Positions 8,310 to 17,150 of a stretch of 64,000 nucleotides of DNA are shown here, one piece after another. This DNA comes from Candidatus Rokuibacteriota bacterium. GTDB lineage: Bacteria; Methylomirabilota; Methylomirabilia; Rokubacteriales; CSP1-6. The position numbers and the translations under genes are program-made. The notes below the pieces were generated by a model that worked only from the letters and a program-made list of their open reading frames with translations, made no database searches and had not been told where the DNA came from. Position 1 is the first letter of the stretch. The number at the start of each line of letters is the position of its first letter. Location of the stretch: positions 34,463 through 98,462 of the forward strand of contig QHSL01000073.1 in assembly GCA_003220435.1 (NCBI GenBank). Reading direction: 5' to 3'.

Positions 8310-9479
8310 ATGCTGAGAGTCACCGGCGATCTGATGTTGCCGACCGCCATCACTGGCTCGTACCCGCGGCCACTCTGGTTCACCGAGAGCCTGCACGGGC
8401 GCTCGTTCAAGTCGGCGATGGGCGAGTCGATTTTCCGCGAGCAGTACCTCGACGCGGTCGCGTGCGTGATCAACGCCCAGGAGGCCGCGGGGCTCGACAT
8501 CGTCACCGACGGCGACAGCCGGTTCGATCTGGCCGTCGGCGGCAAGTCGTGGTTCTTCTACCCGATCGAGCGGCTCGGCGGCGTCGAAGGCCATCGCGAC
8601 ACCTCGCGCGGCTGGATGCAGCGCCATGGTCTGCGTCCGGGCCGCATCCTCTGGGAAGTTCAGGAGGCCTATCAGCCCGGCGTCGTCAGGAACAAGCTCA
8701 CGCGCGGCCCCCTCGAGTACACGGCACTCTGGAAGGTGGCCCAACGGCTGACCGATCGGCCCGTGAAGTTCGGCGCGATCTGCGCGCCGGCCCTCGCCAG
8801 CATGCTCTGGGACGAGCACTACCGCGACGACAAGACGCTGATCTACGAGCTGTGCGACATCATGAACGCCGAGTTCCGCGAGCTGGCCGCCGCCGGCTGT
8901 CCGCTGATCCAGGTCGAGGAGCCGCCGCACCACGGCCGGACCACGCGGCCGGACTGTACCGACGCCGACCTCGAGTTCCTGACCGAAGCGTTCAATCGCC
9001 AGCTCGTCGGCGTCGACACCGAGATCTGGGTGCACACCTGCTGGGGGAACCCGAACCAGCAGCGCGTCTACTGGGAGCCGCCCAGCTACGAGCGGGCGCT
9101 GCCGTACTTGCTGCAGCTCGACGGCGACGTGATCACGTTCGAGTGCGCCAGCACCGATGGAAAGGATCTCCCGCTCTTCGCCAAGTACCGCACCGACAAG
9201 AAGATCGCGATCGGCGTGGTGAATCACTGCAACACGGTCGTCGAGCCGCCCGAGTACGTGGCCGGGCTCATCCGGAAGGCGCTCGAGTACATCCCGCCCG
9301 AGCGGCTCGTGATCACGACCGACTGCGGCTTCGGCCGCGAAGGCCTGAGCCGCCGGATCGCCTATTACAAGTGCGTCGCGCTCGTCGAGGGCACGAACAT
9401 CGTCCGCCGCGAGCTCGGACTGCCCCAGGCGCGCGTGCGCGCCGCCGACCCGCGACTCTGGTTCGCCGGCGGGCCGTAG
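8310..9479 (+). CDS. Cobalamin-independent methionine synthase (MetE C-terminal)-like protein
   Basis: The 389-residue protein starts after AGGAGG. It matches the C-terminal barrel of MetE rather than the two-domain enzyme. Candidate zinc ligands are His242 and Cys244 (VHTCWGN), Glu278 and Cys339 (TTDCGFG), and GSYPRP near residue 16 is a family signature. Such short proteins are common next to degradative genes and are thought to move methyl groups or act as lyases. True methionine synthesis is not established without a folate domain. The gap of 40 bases after the hydroxyacid oxidase suggests the same operon. Confidence 0.75.
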   Translation: MLRVTGDLMLPTAITGSYPRPLWFTESLHGRSFKSAMGESIFREQYLDAVACVINAQEAAGLDIVTDGDSRFDLAVGGKSWFFYPIERLGGVEGHRDTSRGWMQRHGLRPGRILWEVQEAYQPGVVRNKLTRGPLEYTALWKVAQRLTDRPVKFGAICAPALASMLWDEHYRDDKTLIYELCDIMNAEFRELAAAGCPLIQVEEPPHHGRTTRPDCTDADLEFLTEAFNRQLVGVDTEIWVHTCWGNPNQQRVYWEPPSYERALPYLLQLDGDVITFECASTDGKDLPLFAKYRTDKKIAIGVVNHCNTVVEPPEYVAGLIRKALEYIPPERLVITTDCGFGREGLSRRIAYYKCVALVEGTNIVRRELGLPQARVRAADPRLWFAGGP

Positions 9480-9486
9480 TGCGCGC

Positions 9487-10044
9487 TCACTCGACGTACA
9501 GGCGGCCGGCGACGCCGTGAGCTCCGTCGGCACCGCGGCGCAGGACGACGAACTCGCCCATGCGGATCATGAGCCCGGTCAGATCGCTCACCACGCTGCC
9601 GTGGGTGACCAGCACCAGCGGCGGCCCGCCGCGGTGGTCGGCGATGGCACTCTGCATCTCGGCGAGCTGGCGCCGACGGAGGTCCGCGTCGTTGAGCGCG
9701 CCCTGCAAGACCCCCCACGGCTGCGCCTTTCCGAAGGCCAGGCGGGCAGTGTCCATGCAGCGGCACCGGGGGCTGGACAGGACATCTCCGACGGCGACGC
9801 CGTTGCGGCGAAACGCCTCGCCGACCCTCGCGGCCTGCGCCCGGCCGGCCTCGTCGAGGTTGCGCTGGGTCGAGCAGTCGTCGAGCCTCGCGGTGGGTGG
9901 ATCGAAGCCGCCGGGCGCATAGCTGTGACGCAGCACCACGACGCTGCCGGGCGCGCGCAGCGCGTCCCACACGGACTCGTCGGCCGGCGCCACCGACACC
10001 CAGCCACAGAGAGCCCCCACGATCAGCCAACGAACCGTCGCCAT
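9487..10044 (-). CDS. Exported histidine phosphatase-superfamily protein
   Basis: The 185-residue protein starts at MATVRWLIVG, where AAAGG lies 7 bases upstream; an ATG at 10059 is an alternative. An N-terminal hydrophobic stretch with cleavage after APA suggests periplasmic location. The phosphate pocket is present: VVLRHSYAPG, with His40 as nucleophile in an RHS rather than RHG motif, SSPRCRCMDTA for the second arginine, and LVTHGS with His148. The histidine phosphatase family removes phosphate from small molecules or proteins; this branch resembles periplasmic SixA/Ais-like enzymes. It is convergent with the MetE-like gene, with stop codons only 7 bases apart. Confidence 0.78.
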   Translation of the reverse strand: MATVRWLIVGALCGWVSVAPADESVWDALRAPGSVVVLRHSYAPGGFDPPTARLDDCSTQRNLDEAGRAQAARVGEAFRRNGVAVGDVLSSPRCRCMDTARLAFGKAQPWGVLQGALNDADLRRRQLAEMQSAIADHRGGPPLVLVTHGSVVSDLTGLMIRMGEFVVLRRGADGAHGVAGRLYVE

Positions 10045-10346
10045 CGCCCCGCCTTTCATGTCGTGCGCGCCGCAGGCCGTCGCGGGGCTGGGGCCCCGCC
10101 GGCCGAGGCGCGGCTACGAACCGTCGACCACGTGTCGCGGTGGCCTGCCCCCGCTGACGTTCTGGCAATCCGGGGCCTGGAGCACCGCCGGGCCCGCCCC
10201 GGCGAACGTACCACCCCTATTGGTGGTCGGCGGCCATTGCACCACATCTGGGTCGTCTCCCGCGGGCATCAGATGTGCAGCAGACCGCCGCGGGCGTGCT
10301 GCACGAACGAGTCGTGGCTTACGCCCGCCTCAAAAGGGGAGGAGCC
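10045..10346. other. Divergent intergenic region between phosphatase gene and pal
   Basis: About 300 bases without a supported gene. It holds two inverted repeats: ACCACC at 10210-10215 with GGTGGT at 10222-10227, and ACATCTG at 10244-10250 with CAGATGT at 10270-10276. Either could be an operator, but no confident -35/-10 pair is visible on either strand. Confidence 0.4.
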
Positions 10347-10910
10347 ATGCGGAATCATTTCTCGACGATCGCTCTCGTCTCTTTGCTGACGGTGGCGCCG
10401 ATCCTGGCCGGTTGCGCCGCCATGTCGTCGTCGGACGGCTCGGCGCAGAAGGCCGGCGGATCGACGGACGGCAGCGGCCTCGCGGCCGGCGCGGCCGACG
10501 GAGGTCGCGGCGGATCCTCGAGCCAGATGTACGGCAACCCCGCCAGGCCGAACCCGAAGGAGTTCACACGGGTCGGGGATCTCAAGGACATCCACTTCGA
10601 CTTCGATCGTTACGATATCCGTCCGGAAGACGCTCAGCTGCTTGAGGCGAACGCGGAGACGCTCAAGGCCAATCCCAGCTGGGCGCTGCTCATCGAAGGG
10701 CACACGGATCAACGCGGTACGACCGAGTACAACATGGCGCTCGCCGATCGGCGAGCCCGCGCATCGATGCACTATCTGGTCTCGCTTGGTGTCCGCTCGA
10801 CGCGCATCGCGGTCATCAGCTACGGCAAGGAGCGTCCAACGTGCGCCACGCCGTCCGAGGACTGCTGGAGTCAGAACCGCCGGGCGCACTTCCTGGTGAA
10901 GGCGCAGTAG
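10347..10910 (+). CDS. pal: Peptidoglycan-associated lipoprotein Pal
   Basis: The 187-residue protein starts after GGGGAGGAG. A lipoprotein signal ends in the lipobox LAGC at residues 20-23, so Cys23 would be lipidated and the protein anchored in the outer membrane. A Gly/Ser-rich linker leads to an OmpA-like peptidoglycan-binding domain (about residues 77-187): IHFDFDRYDIRPEDA, then EGHTDQRGTTEYNMALADRRA, and a C-terminal two-cysteine loop (TCATPSEDCW) typical of Pal. It tethers the outer membrane to peptidoglycan as part of the Tol-Pal system. The other tol genes are not in this window, so pal is isolated here. Confidence 0.9.
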   Translation: MRNHFSTIALVSLLTVAPILAGCAAMSSSDGSAQKAGGSTDGSGLAAGAADGGRGGSSSQMYGNPARPNPKEFTRVGDLKDIHFDFDRYDIRPEDAQLLEANAETLKANPSWALLIEGHTDQRGTTEYNMALADRRARASMHYLVSLGVRSTRIAVISYGKERPTCATPSEDCWSQNRRAHFLVKAQ

Positions 10911-10923
10911 CCCAACCTTCCCC

Positions 10924-10952
10924 GACGAGGAGGAGGAGACCTCCTCCTCGTC
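10924..10952 (+). terminator. Hairpin terminator after pal
   Basis: A perfect 13-bp stem (10924-10936 with 10940-10952) encloses a three-base AGA loop, 13 bases after the pal stop. No T-run follows, so it may stabilise the mRNA end or act with Rho. Confidence 0.6.
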
Positions 10953-10975
10953 GAGGACACCTCCGCACTCTGTAG

Positions 10976-11083
10976 GGCATCGCAACCTACGCCGGCTTCT
11001 TCGACGCGTCACATCTCGCCCGCGTGTTCCGACGGAACACCGGCAGCTCACCCAGGCAGTTCCGCACCGCCTCCGCCGACTGA
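10976..11083 (+). pseudogene. Remnant of an AraC-family regulator (last helix-turn-helix)
   Basis: Just over 30 codons before a stop read GIATYAGFFDASHLARVF followed by RRNTGSSPRQFR. This is the second helix-turn-helix and signature of AraC/XylS regulators. An in-frame stop at 10973 precedes it and no other AraC sequence is present, so only the C-terminal tail remains. It cannot function as a regulator. Confidence 0.7.
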
Positions 11084-11129
11084 CGGACGGTGCGACTCAC
11101 CGCCGCGCCAGAGCCAGCGCCCTAGCGCG

Positions 11130-12581
11130 TCAGCGGGGCTGGGCCAGCACCTCCGCCGCCTGCTTCTCGACCACGGTGCCCTTGAAGAAGTCGGGGTTCA
11201 CCTCGCCCCAGAAGCGCACGGCGTTGGTGAACACGAAGTCGCGGAAGTCATCGTCGTTCAAGAGCCCGTGCTCGACCAGCTCGTACGCCTCGGGGACGAC
11301 GTCGGTCATGTCGGGGACGTCGAAGTGGCCGATGTCTGAGCTGAAGAACGCATTGAGGCGGGCCTTCCCCGGGTTCGCCTTGCGGTCGAAGGCCCACGCG
11401 TTGATCGGGTCGTCGGCCTCGCAGCCGAAGTAGAAGCGCTTGACGTAGAGGTCGTGGAAATCTTGCTTGCGCGTGATCTCGCAGCGCGAGTAGTCGTCGA
11501 GATCCTCCACGCCGCCGGTGCCGTCGCCGTTGTCGTCCAGACCTTCGCCCCGGCGCACCGCCTCCAGCACGCTGGGCTTCGCGTATTTCTCGGCGTACGC
11601 GAGCAGGGCTGCGCGATCGAGCCGCGCCGGGTTCGTGTTCTCGAGGGCATCCCGCTTCCGCTTCTCCCAGTGCCCGATGAGATCGGCGTACAACGAGCAC
11701 GCCCAGCCCACGCCGCCCTCCAGGAACGCGAAGTTCAGCTCGGGGAAGCGCCGGGTGACGCCGCCGAAGAAGATCGCCTTGGCCATGGCCTCGCTGGCGG
11801 AGGCGAAGTGGCCGATGTGGTTGTAGCAGAAGTTCGACGGCGAGTTGCGGAGCAGGATCGAGCGCGCGCCGTTGTGGAAGCTCGGCGCGATGCGCAGCTC
11901 GCGCAGCTTCGCCCACACCGGATCGTAGTCGTGCTCGCTGTCGATCGCGATCGGGTCGTACCACTCGACGAACTTCGCGGCCTCCGGGTGCTCCTCGACC
12001 AGCGCGGGTACGGGACGGCGAATGAGGCTGCCCAGCATGACCACCTTGTAGCCGAGCTGCCGCGACGCGAACTCGAGCTCCTCGATCGCCTCCTCGGGCG
12101 TGTACATCGGGATGATCGCCGCGGGGATGATGCGGTCGCCGTACGGGCGGAACTGGTCCATCGTGAACACGTTGTACGCGCGGCAGAGAGCCCGGCGCAG
12201 CGTGTCCGGCGGCAGCCGATAGTAGCCGAGCCCGGCCGTCGGATAGACCACGCAGAAGTCCAGGCCGAGGTCGTCCAGCCGCTCGTAGAGCAGGCGCGGC
12301 ATCATGGCGGTCGCGCGGTCGAGCGTGTTCTTGGTCGGCAGGAACCAGAATGCTTCCTGACCGATCCGGCGCCGGCGCCGCTCGGGCACGGACATCGAGA
12401 GCGCCGCGGGAATGCGGGCGCTCGCCATGGCCAGCGCCTCCACCGCGGCGTCACCGCCTATGCGACGAAATTCCTCGCGCATGTGCGGCGCGAACTCGGC
12501 CCAGTGTCCGTCCGCGTCGATGATCGGGTGCCTCAGGCGATCGTGGATCTTCCGCGCCTCGTTCTGACCGGTGCTCGACAT
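11130..12581 (-). CDS. Amidohydrolase family 2 protein
   Basis: The 483-residue protein begins MSSTGQNEARK, with GGAGG upstream, and contains HPIIDADGHWAEF, the IDxDGH variant of the N-terminal metal motif. It also has IAPSFHNGARS, GHFASASEAMAK and FSSDIGHFDVPD (the late SDIGH metal/catalytic segment). Length and motif spacing match the long amidohydrolase family 2 members often found in these genomes, which are longer than ACMSD itself. Metal-dependent hydrolysis or decarboxylation is likely; the substrate is unknown. A TATCAT -10-like box lies about 40 bases upstream without a clear -35. Confidence 0.8.
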   Translation of the reverse strand: MSSTGQNEARKIHDRLRHPIIDADGHWAEFAPHMREEFRRIGGDAAVEALAMASARIPAALSMSVPERRRRRIGQEAFWFLPTKNTLDRATAMMPRLLYERLDDLGLDFCVVYPTAGLGYYRLPPDTLRRALCRAYNVFTMDQFRPYGDRIIPAAIIPMYTPEEAIEELEFASRQLGYKVVMLGSLIRRPVPALVEEHPEAAKFVEWYDPIAIDSEHDYDPVWAKLRELRIAPSFHNGARSILLRNSPSNFCYNHIGHFASASEAMAKAIFFGGVTRRFPELNFAFLEGGVGWACSLYADLIGHWEKRKRDALENTNPARLDRAALLAYAEKYAKPSVLEAVRRGEGLDDNGDGTGGVEDLDDYSRCEITRKQDFHDLYVKRFYFGCEADDPINAWAFDRKANPGKARLNAFFSSDIGHFDVPDMTDVVPEAYELVEHGLLNDDDFRDFVFTNAVRFWGEVNPDFFKGTVVEKQAAEVLAQPR

Positions 12582-12656
12582 GGAATCCTCCGGGACACAG
12601 CCTTGTCAGGGGATGATACTCTGCCCCGCAAACGCATGGATCAATTTGCGTCTCGA

Positions 12657-13466
12657 CTAGCCGGCGCCGCGCCGGGCGATGAAGTCGAGGGTGGCCCGCG
12701 CGCACCGCTCGGCGTCGCTCGCCGCGACGTGATACGAGTTGCCCGGCAGCACCAGGAGCTCGGAGTCCCGGATCGTCTGCTGCCACGCGCGGGTCTCCTC
12801 CACCGACGCGAGCCCGCTTTCGTCGGTGGTGATGACGAGCGTGGGGCAGCCGATCTTCGGTACGTCGGCCCGGATGTCGGAGTAATTGATCGTGGCATTG
12901 AAGCCGACGAGCGTCGACAGGGGGGTGCGGCCCATGAACTTGATCCACCACTCGACCCCTTCGGCCGGAAACCGGTCGCCGAGCCGGCCCGCCATGGTGC
13001 GCCGCGCCCAGTGCTCGACGCCGCGCGTCTCGAACTCCTCGGTCAACGCCGGAATGCGCTCGGCACCTTTACGGAGGGGCGGCGGCGAGCCGATCACCGT
13101 GAGCGTCTTCACGCGCTCGGGACGGCGGGCGGCGAACGCCCGGGCGACCACGCCGCCGATCTTCGCGGCGACGAGATGGAAGCGTTGAACGCCGAGCGCG
13201 TCCATCAAGCCGGCGTAGTCGTCGATGATGACGTCGAGCGTCCACTTGAAGTCGCGCGGCATCGGGGTCGAGGCGCCGTAGCCGCGCATGTCCGGCCGCA
13301 CGACTCGGAAGCGCCGGGCCAGCAGCGGCACCCACGCATACCACGCCAGGCTGCTCTCGGCGTTGCCGTGCAGCAGCAAGATCGTTTCAGGCCTGATCCA
13401 CGGATCGGTGAAGTCGTCGACGAGATAGTGCATTCGCAGATCGGGAGAGGCCTCGAACGTCGGCAT
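12657..13466 (-). CDS. Alpha/beta hydrolase-fold protein with Lys in place of the nucleophile serine
   Basis: The 269-residue protein starts at MPTFEASPDL, chosen because GGAGG lies 9 bases upstream; the ATG at 13475 is almost on top of that site. The fold is clear: LLLHGNAESSLAW oxyanion loop, DMRGYGAST, and the acid and base Asp215 (TTDESG) and His246 (NSYHVA). The nucleophile elbow reads VAAKIGG, so Lys102 stands where the GxSxG serine should be. Hydrolase activity by the usual mechanism is therefore doubtful. It may be a decarboxylase/lyase-like relative or a non-catalytic form. It is divergent from the ABC importer gene, 32 bases apart. Confidence 0.78.
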   Translation of the reverse strand: MPTFEASPDLRMHYLVDDFTDPWIRPETILLLHGNAESSLAWYAWVPLLARRFRVVRPDMRGYGASTPMPRDFKWTLDVIIDDYAGLMDALGVQRFHLVAAKIGGVVARAFAARRPERVKTLTVIGSPPPLRKGAERIPALTEEFETRGVEHWARRTMAGRLGDRFPAEGVEWWIKFMGRTPLSTLVGFNATINYSDIRADVPKIGCPTLVITTDESGLASVEETRAWQQTIRDSELLVLPGNSYHVAASDAERCARATLDFIARRGAG

Positions 13467-13498
13467 TGGGATCATCCTCCAGTCAGGGAGGCGCAATC

Positions 13499-15202
13499 AT
13501 GACTCGTCCAACCGCCATGCTGCTGCTCTTCGCGCTCATCGGCGCGCTCGCCACGGCCACGGCGGCGCAGACGCCCTCGCCGGAGGGACAGACCTTCAAC
13601 TTCCCCTGGCCCCCGGACTGGGTCGCGCGGGGAAAGTACCAGAAGATGGTCCTGAAAGGCATCACCGGCTTCAACCCGGGCCAGTGGGACGTTCACGCTT
13701 GCGGCACGCTGCCGGACTGTCTGATGCCCGCCTCCCCGCAGTTCAACGGCCTCGTGTACCACAACCCGGTGAACCCCGATGAGATCGTCTGCGACCTGTG
13801 CGAGAGCTGGACGGTGAGTCGGGACGGGAAGACCTACACCTTCCGCCTGCGGCAGGCGCAGTGGCACGACGGACAGCCCGTCACCGCGGAGGACATCAAG
13901 TTCTCCCTGGACCGAATCACGGAGCCCGGAGCGATTCGCGTCCGGACCGGGGTGCTGCGGTCGTTCTATGAATACCAGAGCGCTCAGGTGATCGACGATC
14001 GGACCATCAGGGTGCCGATCAAGTTCGCGAGCCCTTTGTTCATCGAGAATCTCGCCTCCGAGTACATGAAGATGTATCCCAAGCACGTCGCGCGCAACCT
14101 CTCGCCGGAGGATGCGCAGAAGCCGGGCAAGCTGATCGGGTCCGGTCCCTGGAAGCTCAAGGAGTTCAAGCCGAACATCTCGATCGAATACGTGCGCAAC
14201 ACCAACTACTTCAAAAAGGGGTTGCCGTACTTCGACGGCATGAGCTTCACGATCGTTCGCGATTACAACCGGCGCCTGGCGGCGATGCAGGTGGGGCAGG
14301 CCCATACCACCGAAGGGCCGACCATCGGCACGTACGGGAATGAAGATCCCATGCGCATGCAGCGGGAGACGAAGGGCCGCGTGCGGGCCATCTACATCCC
14401 CGAGGCCGTGCAGACCTATCTGGTCCTCCACATGAACAAGCCGCCCTTTCAAGATCCGCGGGTCAGGCGCGCGGTGTTCCTGGCCGTCGACCGGCACGAG
14501 CTCACCAAGATCGTGCGGTGCGCCGACACCTTCGGCTGCTTTGGGTCGGTCGGGACGTTCCTGCCCAACAAGGGAGGGCACGTCATCGAGTCCCCGGAGG
14601 ATCTCGCGCAGGCGAAGGGATGGCGGCGGCCGAAGGACCAGGATCTTGCCGAGGCGAAGGCGCTGATGGCGGCGGCCGGGCATGCCAACGGCTTCAAGGC
14701 CACGCTGAATCTGGGCAACATCCCGCTGGTCGTCAAGTCGGGCGAGGTGCTCGCCGAGCAGCTCAGGAAGAGTCTCGGCATCGATCTCACGCTCGAGCCC
14801 GTCGATCGGGCGACTCAGACCGACCGAATCATGCGTGGCACGCATCACGCCTCGCTCGACTCGTCCGGCGTCATCATTCTCGATCCGGCCGATTACCTGA
14901 ACCAGCACTTCCTGGTCGTCGGCGGCCAGAAGAATCCTGACGGCTGGAAACATCCGAGGCTGACCGAGATCATCCAGGCCCAGGCCAGGGAGCCCGACCC
15001 GGCGAAGCGTCTCCGCCTGTTCAAGGACGCGGTGGAGATCTTGCGAGGGGGAGAAAGCCACGTGGTGCCCCTCAGCTGGGGATCGTCGGGCGGCATGATG
15101 GACTACCGGCTCCAGAACTTCCACGTTCCCGGGTCCGAGCAGATCGTGAAGCACTTCGAGCACGTCTGGTGGGATCCGGAGGCGCCGCTCCCGCGAAACT
15201 GA
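13499..15202 (+). CDS. Periplasmic binding protein of a peptide/nickel-type ABC importer (SBP family 5)
   Basis: The 567-residue protein starts after AGGGAGG and has a Sec signal (LLLFALIGALATATAAQT). It follows the family 5 pattern of OppA/DppA-like proteins: CESWTVSRDGKTYTFRLRQAQWHDGQPVTAEDIKFS near residue 100, and PFQDPRVRRAVFLAVDR in the middle. It binds its solute in the periplasm and delivers it to the two permeases encoded immediately downstream. The ligand is unknown. Cysteine pairs near residues 70 and 100 may form disulfides. Confidence 0.88.
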   Translation: MTRPTAMLLLFALIGALATATAAQTPSPEGQTFNFPWPPDWVARGKYQKMVLKGITGFNPGQWDVHACGTLPDCLMPASPQFNGLVYHNPVNPDEIVCDLCESWTVSRDGKTYTFRLRQAQWHDGQPVTAEDIKFSLDRITEPGAIRVRTGVLRSFYEYQSAQVIDDRTIRVPIKFASPLFIENLASEYMKMYPKHVARNLSPEDAQKPGKLIGSGPWKLKEFKPNISIEYVRNTNYFKKGLPYFDGMSFTIVRDYNRRLAAMQVGQAHTTEGPTIGTYGNEDPMRMQRETKGRVRAIYIPEAVQTYLVLHMNKPPFQDPRVRRAVFLAVDRHELTKIVRCADTFGCFGSVGTFLPNKGGHVIESPEDLAQAKGWRRPKDQDLAEAKALMAAAGHANGFKATLNLGNIPLVVKSGEVLAEQLRKSLGIDLTLEPVDRATQTDRIMRGTHHASLDSSGVIILDPADYLNQHFLVVGGQKNPDGWKHPRLTEIIQAQAREPDPAKRLRLFKDAVEILRGGESHVVPLSWGSSGGMMDYRLQNFHVPGSEQIVKHFEHVWWDPEAPLPRN

Positions 15203-15217
15203 CCGACAGAAGGACCC

Positions 15218-16180
15218 ATGGGAAAGTACGCGATACGGAGGACGTTGCTCTTCATCCCCACGCTTCTGGTGGCGACGATCCTCGTGTTCACGCTCTTCTG
15301 GATCGTCCCTGGAGATCCGGCGCTGGCGATCCTGGCCGGCGGGGAGGGAGATACCGGTTCGGTCTCGCCGGAGCAGCTCCAGCAGTTGCGGCAGACGCTC
15401 GGCCTCGACAGGCCGCTCTACGTCCAGTACGCGAGCTGGCTCGCCAACGTGCTCCACGGCGATTTGGGCACGTCGTTGTGGTACAAGACGCCGGTCTGGC
15501 ACCAGCTGAAAGACCGGTTTCTCGTCACGATGGAGCTGGCCGTCATGGCGATCGTGCTGGCCGTCTGTGCGGCCGTTCCGCTGGGCGTCACCTCGGCCGT
15601 GAAACAGGACACCGGGCTGGATTACCTCAGCCGAATCTTCTCGAGCATCGGCATCGCGCTGCCGACGTTCTGGTTGGGCATCCTCATCGTGTACTTTCTC
15701 GCGTACTTCTTCGAGTGGCTGCCGCCCCTGGGCTACGCCACGGTGTGGGATGACCCGCTCCTCAATGTGCAGCAGCTGATCCTCCCGGCCCTGACGCTCG
15801 CGTTCAACGATCTCGCCTTCACGGCCAGAGTGACGCGCTCGTCGATGCTGGAGGTGATGCGGGAGGACTACTTGAGAACGGCCCGCGCCAAAGGACTCGT
15901 CGAGCTTCGAGTCGTCGGGCGACACGCGCTGAAGAACGCGCTCCTGCCCGTTTTGACCGTCTCGGGGTATCAGTTCGCCCGGCTGCTGGGCGGCGTCATC
16001 ATCGTCGAGTCCATCTTCGTGGTGCCCGGGATGGGGACCCTGTTGATCGACAGCATCATCCACCGGGATTTCATCGTGCTGCAGGCCATCGTTCTCCTCA
16101 TCGCCGCGGTCGTCCTGATCCTGAACTTGATGATCGACCTGGCGTACGGCGTGCTCGATCCCAGGGTCCGGTACCAGTAA
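15218..16180 (+). CDS. ABC importer permease (DppB-like)
   Basis: The 320-residue inner-membrane protein begins MGKYAIRRTLLFIPTLLVAT and has about six transmembrane helices. The EAA-type coupling loop is ARAKGL, and the C-terminus has the VVPGMGTLLIDSIIHRD pattern of DppB/OppB permeases. It forms a heterodimer with the next permease. Spacing of 15 bases from the binding-protein gene indicates one operon. Confidence 0.88.
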   Translation: MGKYAIRRTLLFIPTLLVATILVFTLFWIVPGDPALAILAGGEGDTGSVSPEQLQQLRQTLGLDRPLYVQYASWLANVLHGDLGTSLWYKTPVWHQLKDRFLVTMELAVMAIVLAVCAAVPLGVTSAVKQDTGLDYLSRIFSSIGIALPTFWLGILIVYFLAYFFEWLPPLGYATVWDDPLLNVQQLILPALTLAFNDLAFTARVTRSSMLEVMREDYLRTARAKGLVELRVVGRHALKNALLPVLTVSGYQFARLLGGVIIVESIFVVPGMGTLLIDSIIHRDFIVLQAIVLLIAAVVLILNLMIDLAYGVLDPRVRYQ

Positions 16181-16184
16181 CGCG

Positions 16185-17150
16185 ATGGCGCGCAAGCAAG
16201 AGGTGCTGGCGGGCGGAGAGACGGTGGTCGGGAGCGTCGTCCCCCAAACTCGCATCGAGTCGGACGCGCCCGCGAGCCCCTGGATCGCCGTGGCCAGGTT
16301 CGCGAGACGCAAGCCCCTGGGCGCCGTGGGCGGTCTCATCGTCCTGGCCCTGGTCGTGACGGCGCTTCTGGCTCCGCTGATCTCCCCGTACGATCCGCGC
16401 CAGATCATCCGAGAGGCGGACAACCGCGTCCCCGTCTACGTGGCTCCGGGAGCCGCCTATCCCATGGGGACCGACCACGTTGGGCGCGACATCGTGAGCC
16501 GGGTCATCCACGGCGCCCGGATCTCCCTGTACGTCGGGCTCGGCGCGGTCTTGATCGGAGTGACGGCGTGGTTCGTCGTCGGCATCGTCTCCGCGTACGC
16601 CGGGCGCGTGGTGGATCTCGTCGTGCAGCGAGTCGTGGACGCCATGATGGCCGTTCCGGGCCTGATCATCGTCCTGGCCATCATGGCCGTGCTGGGCTCC
16701 TCCTTGAACAACGTCATCATCGCGATCGTCATCGGTATGCTGGCTCCCGTCGTCCGCACGGTCCGGTCGCAGGTGCTGTCGGTGAAGGAGCAGGAATACG
16801 TCGTGGCGGCCCGGGCGATCGGCGCTCGCTCGGCGCGCATCATCGTGCGGCACATCATGCCCAACTGTCTGGCGATCTATCTGATCCTGGCCACCTACTA
16901 TCTGGGCTTCGCGATCATCCTCGAGGCTTCGCTGAGCTTCCTCGGCGTGGGCGTTCCGCCGGATGTCCCGAGCTGGGGCGGCATGCTGACGGCGGCGGCT
17001 CAAGGCCACATCACGAAAGCCCCGTGGGCGGGCATCTTCCCCGGTCTCGCCATCTTCATCGTCGTGCTGGGCTTCAACCTGCTGGGTGATGCCCTGCGGG
17101 ACGTGCTGGAGCCCAGGCTCCGGGGCGCGCGAAGGGGGCTCATGCGGTGA
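16185..17150 (+). CDS. ABC importer permease (DppC-like)
   Basis: The 321-residue protein has a soluble N-terminal stretch, then RKPLGAVGGLIVLALVVTALLAP (first helix). It also has the DppC signatures YPMGTDHVGRDIVSRVIHGARISL and EAA loop VAARAIGARSARIIVRH, and ends in the typical NLLGDALRDVLEPRLR. It partners the DppB-like permease. Its stop overlaps the start of the oxidoreductase gene (GTGA). No ATP-binding subunit gene (DppD/DppF type) follows, so the transporter must borrow ATPases encoded elsewhere. Confidence 0.88.
   Translation: MARKQEVLAGGETVVGSVVPQTRIESDAPASPWIAVARFARRKPLGAVGGLIVLALVVTALLAPLISPYDPRQIIREADNRVPVYVAPGAAYPMGTDHVGRDIVSRVIHGARISLYVGLGAVLIGVTAWFVVGIVSAYAGRVVDLVVQRVVDAMMAVPGLIIVLAIMAVLGSSLNNVIIAIVIGMLAPVVRTVRSQVLSVKEQEYVVAARAIGARSARIIVRHIMPNCLAIYLILATYYLGFAIILEASLSFLGVGVPPDVPSWGGMLTAAAQGHITKAPWAGIFPGLAIFIVVLGFNLLGDALRDVLEPRLRGARRGLMR

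Noticed and set aside
12600..12660. Sigma-70 promoter for the amidohydrolase gene at 12581
   Set aside because: TATCAT is present, but TTGATC is 21 bases away, too far for a standard promoter.
13472..16423. A 983-codon minus-strand open frame opposite the ABC importer genes
   Set aside because: It is antisense to three clear transporter genes, has an arginine/histidine-rich composition typical of GC-rich antisense frames, and no domain.
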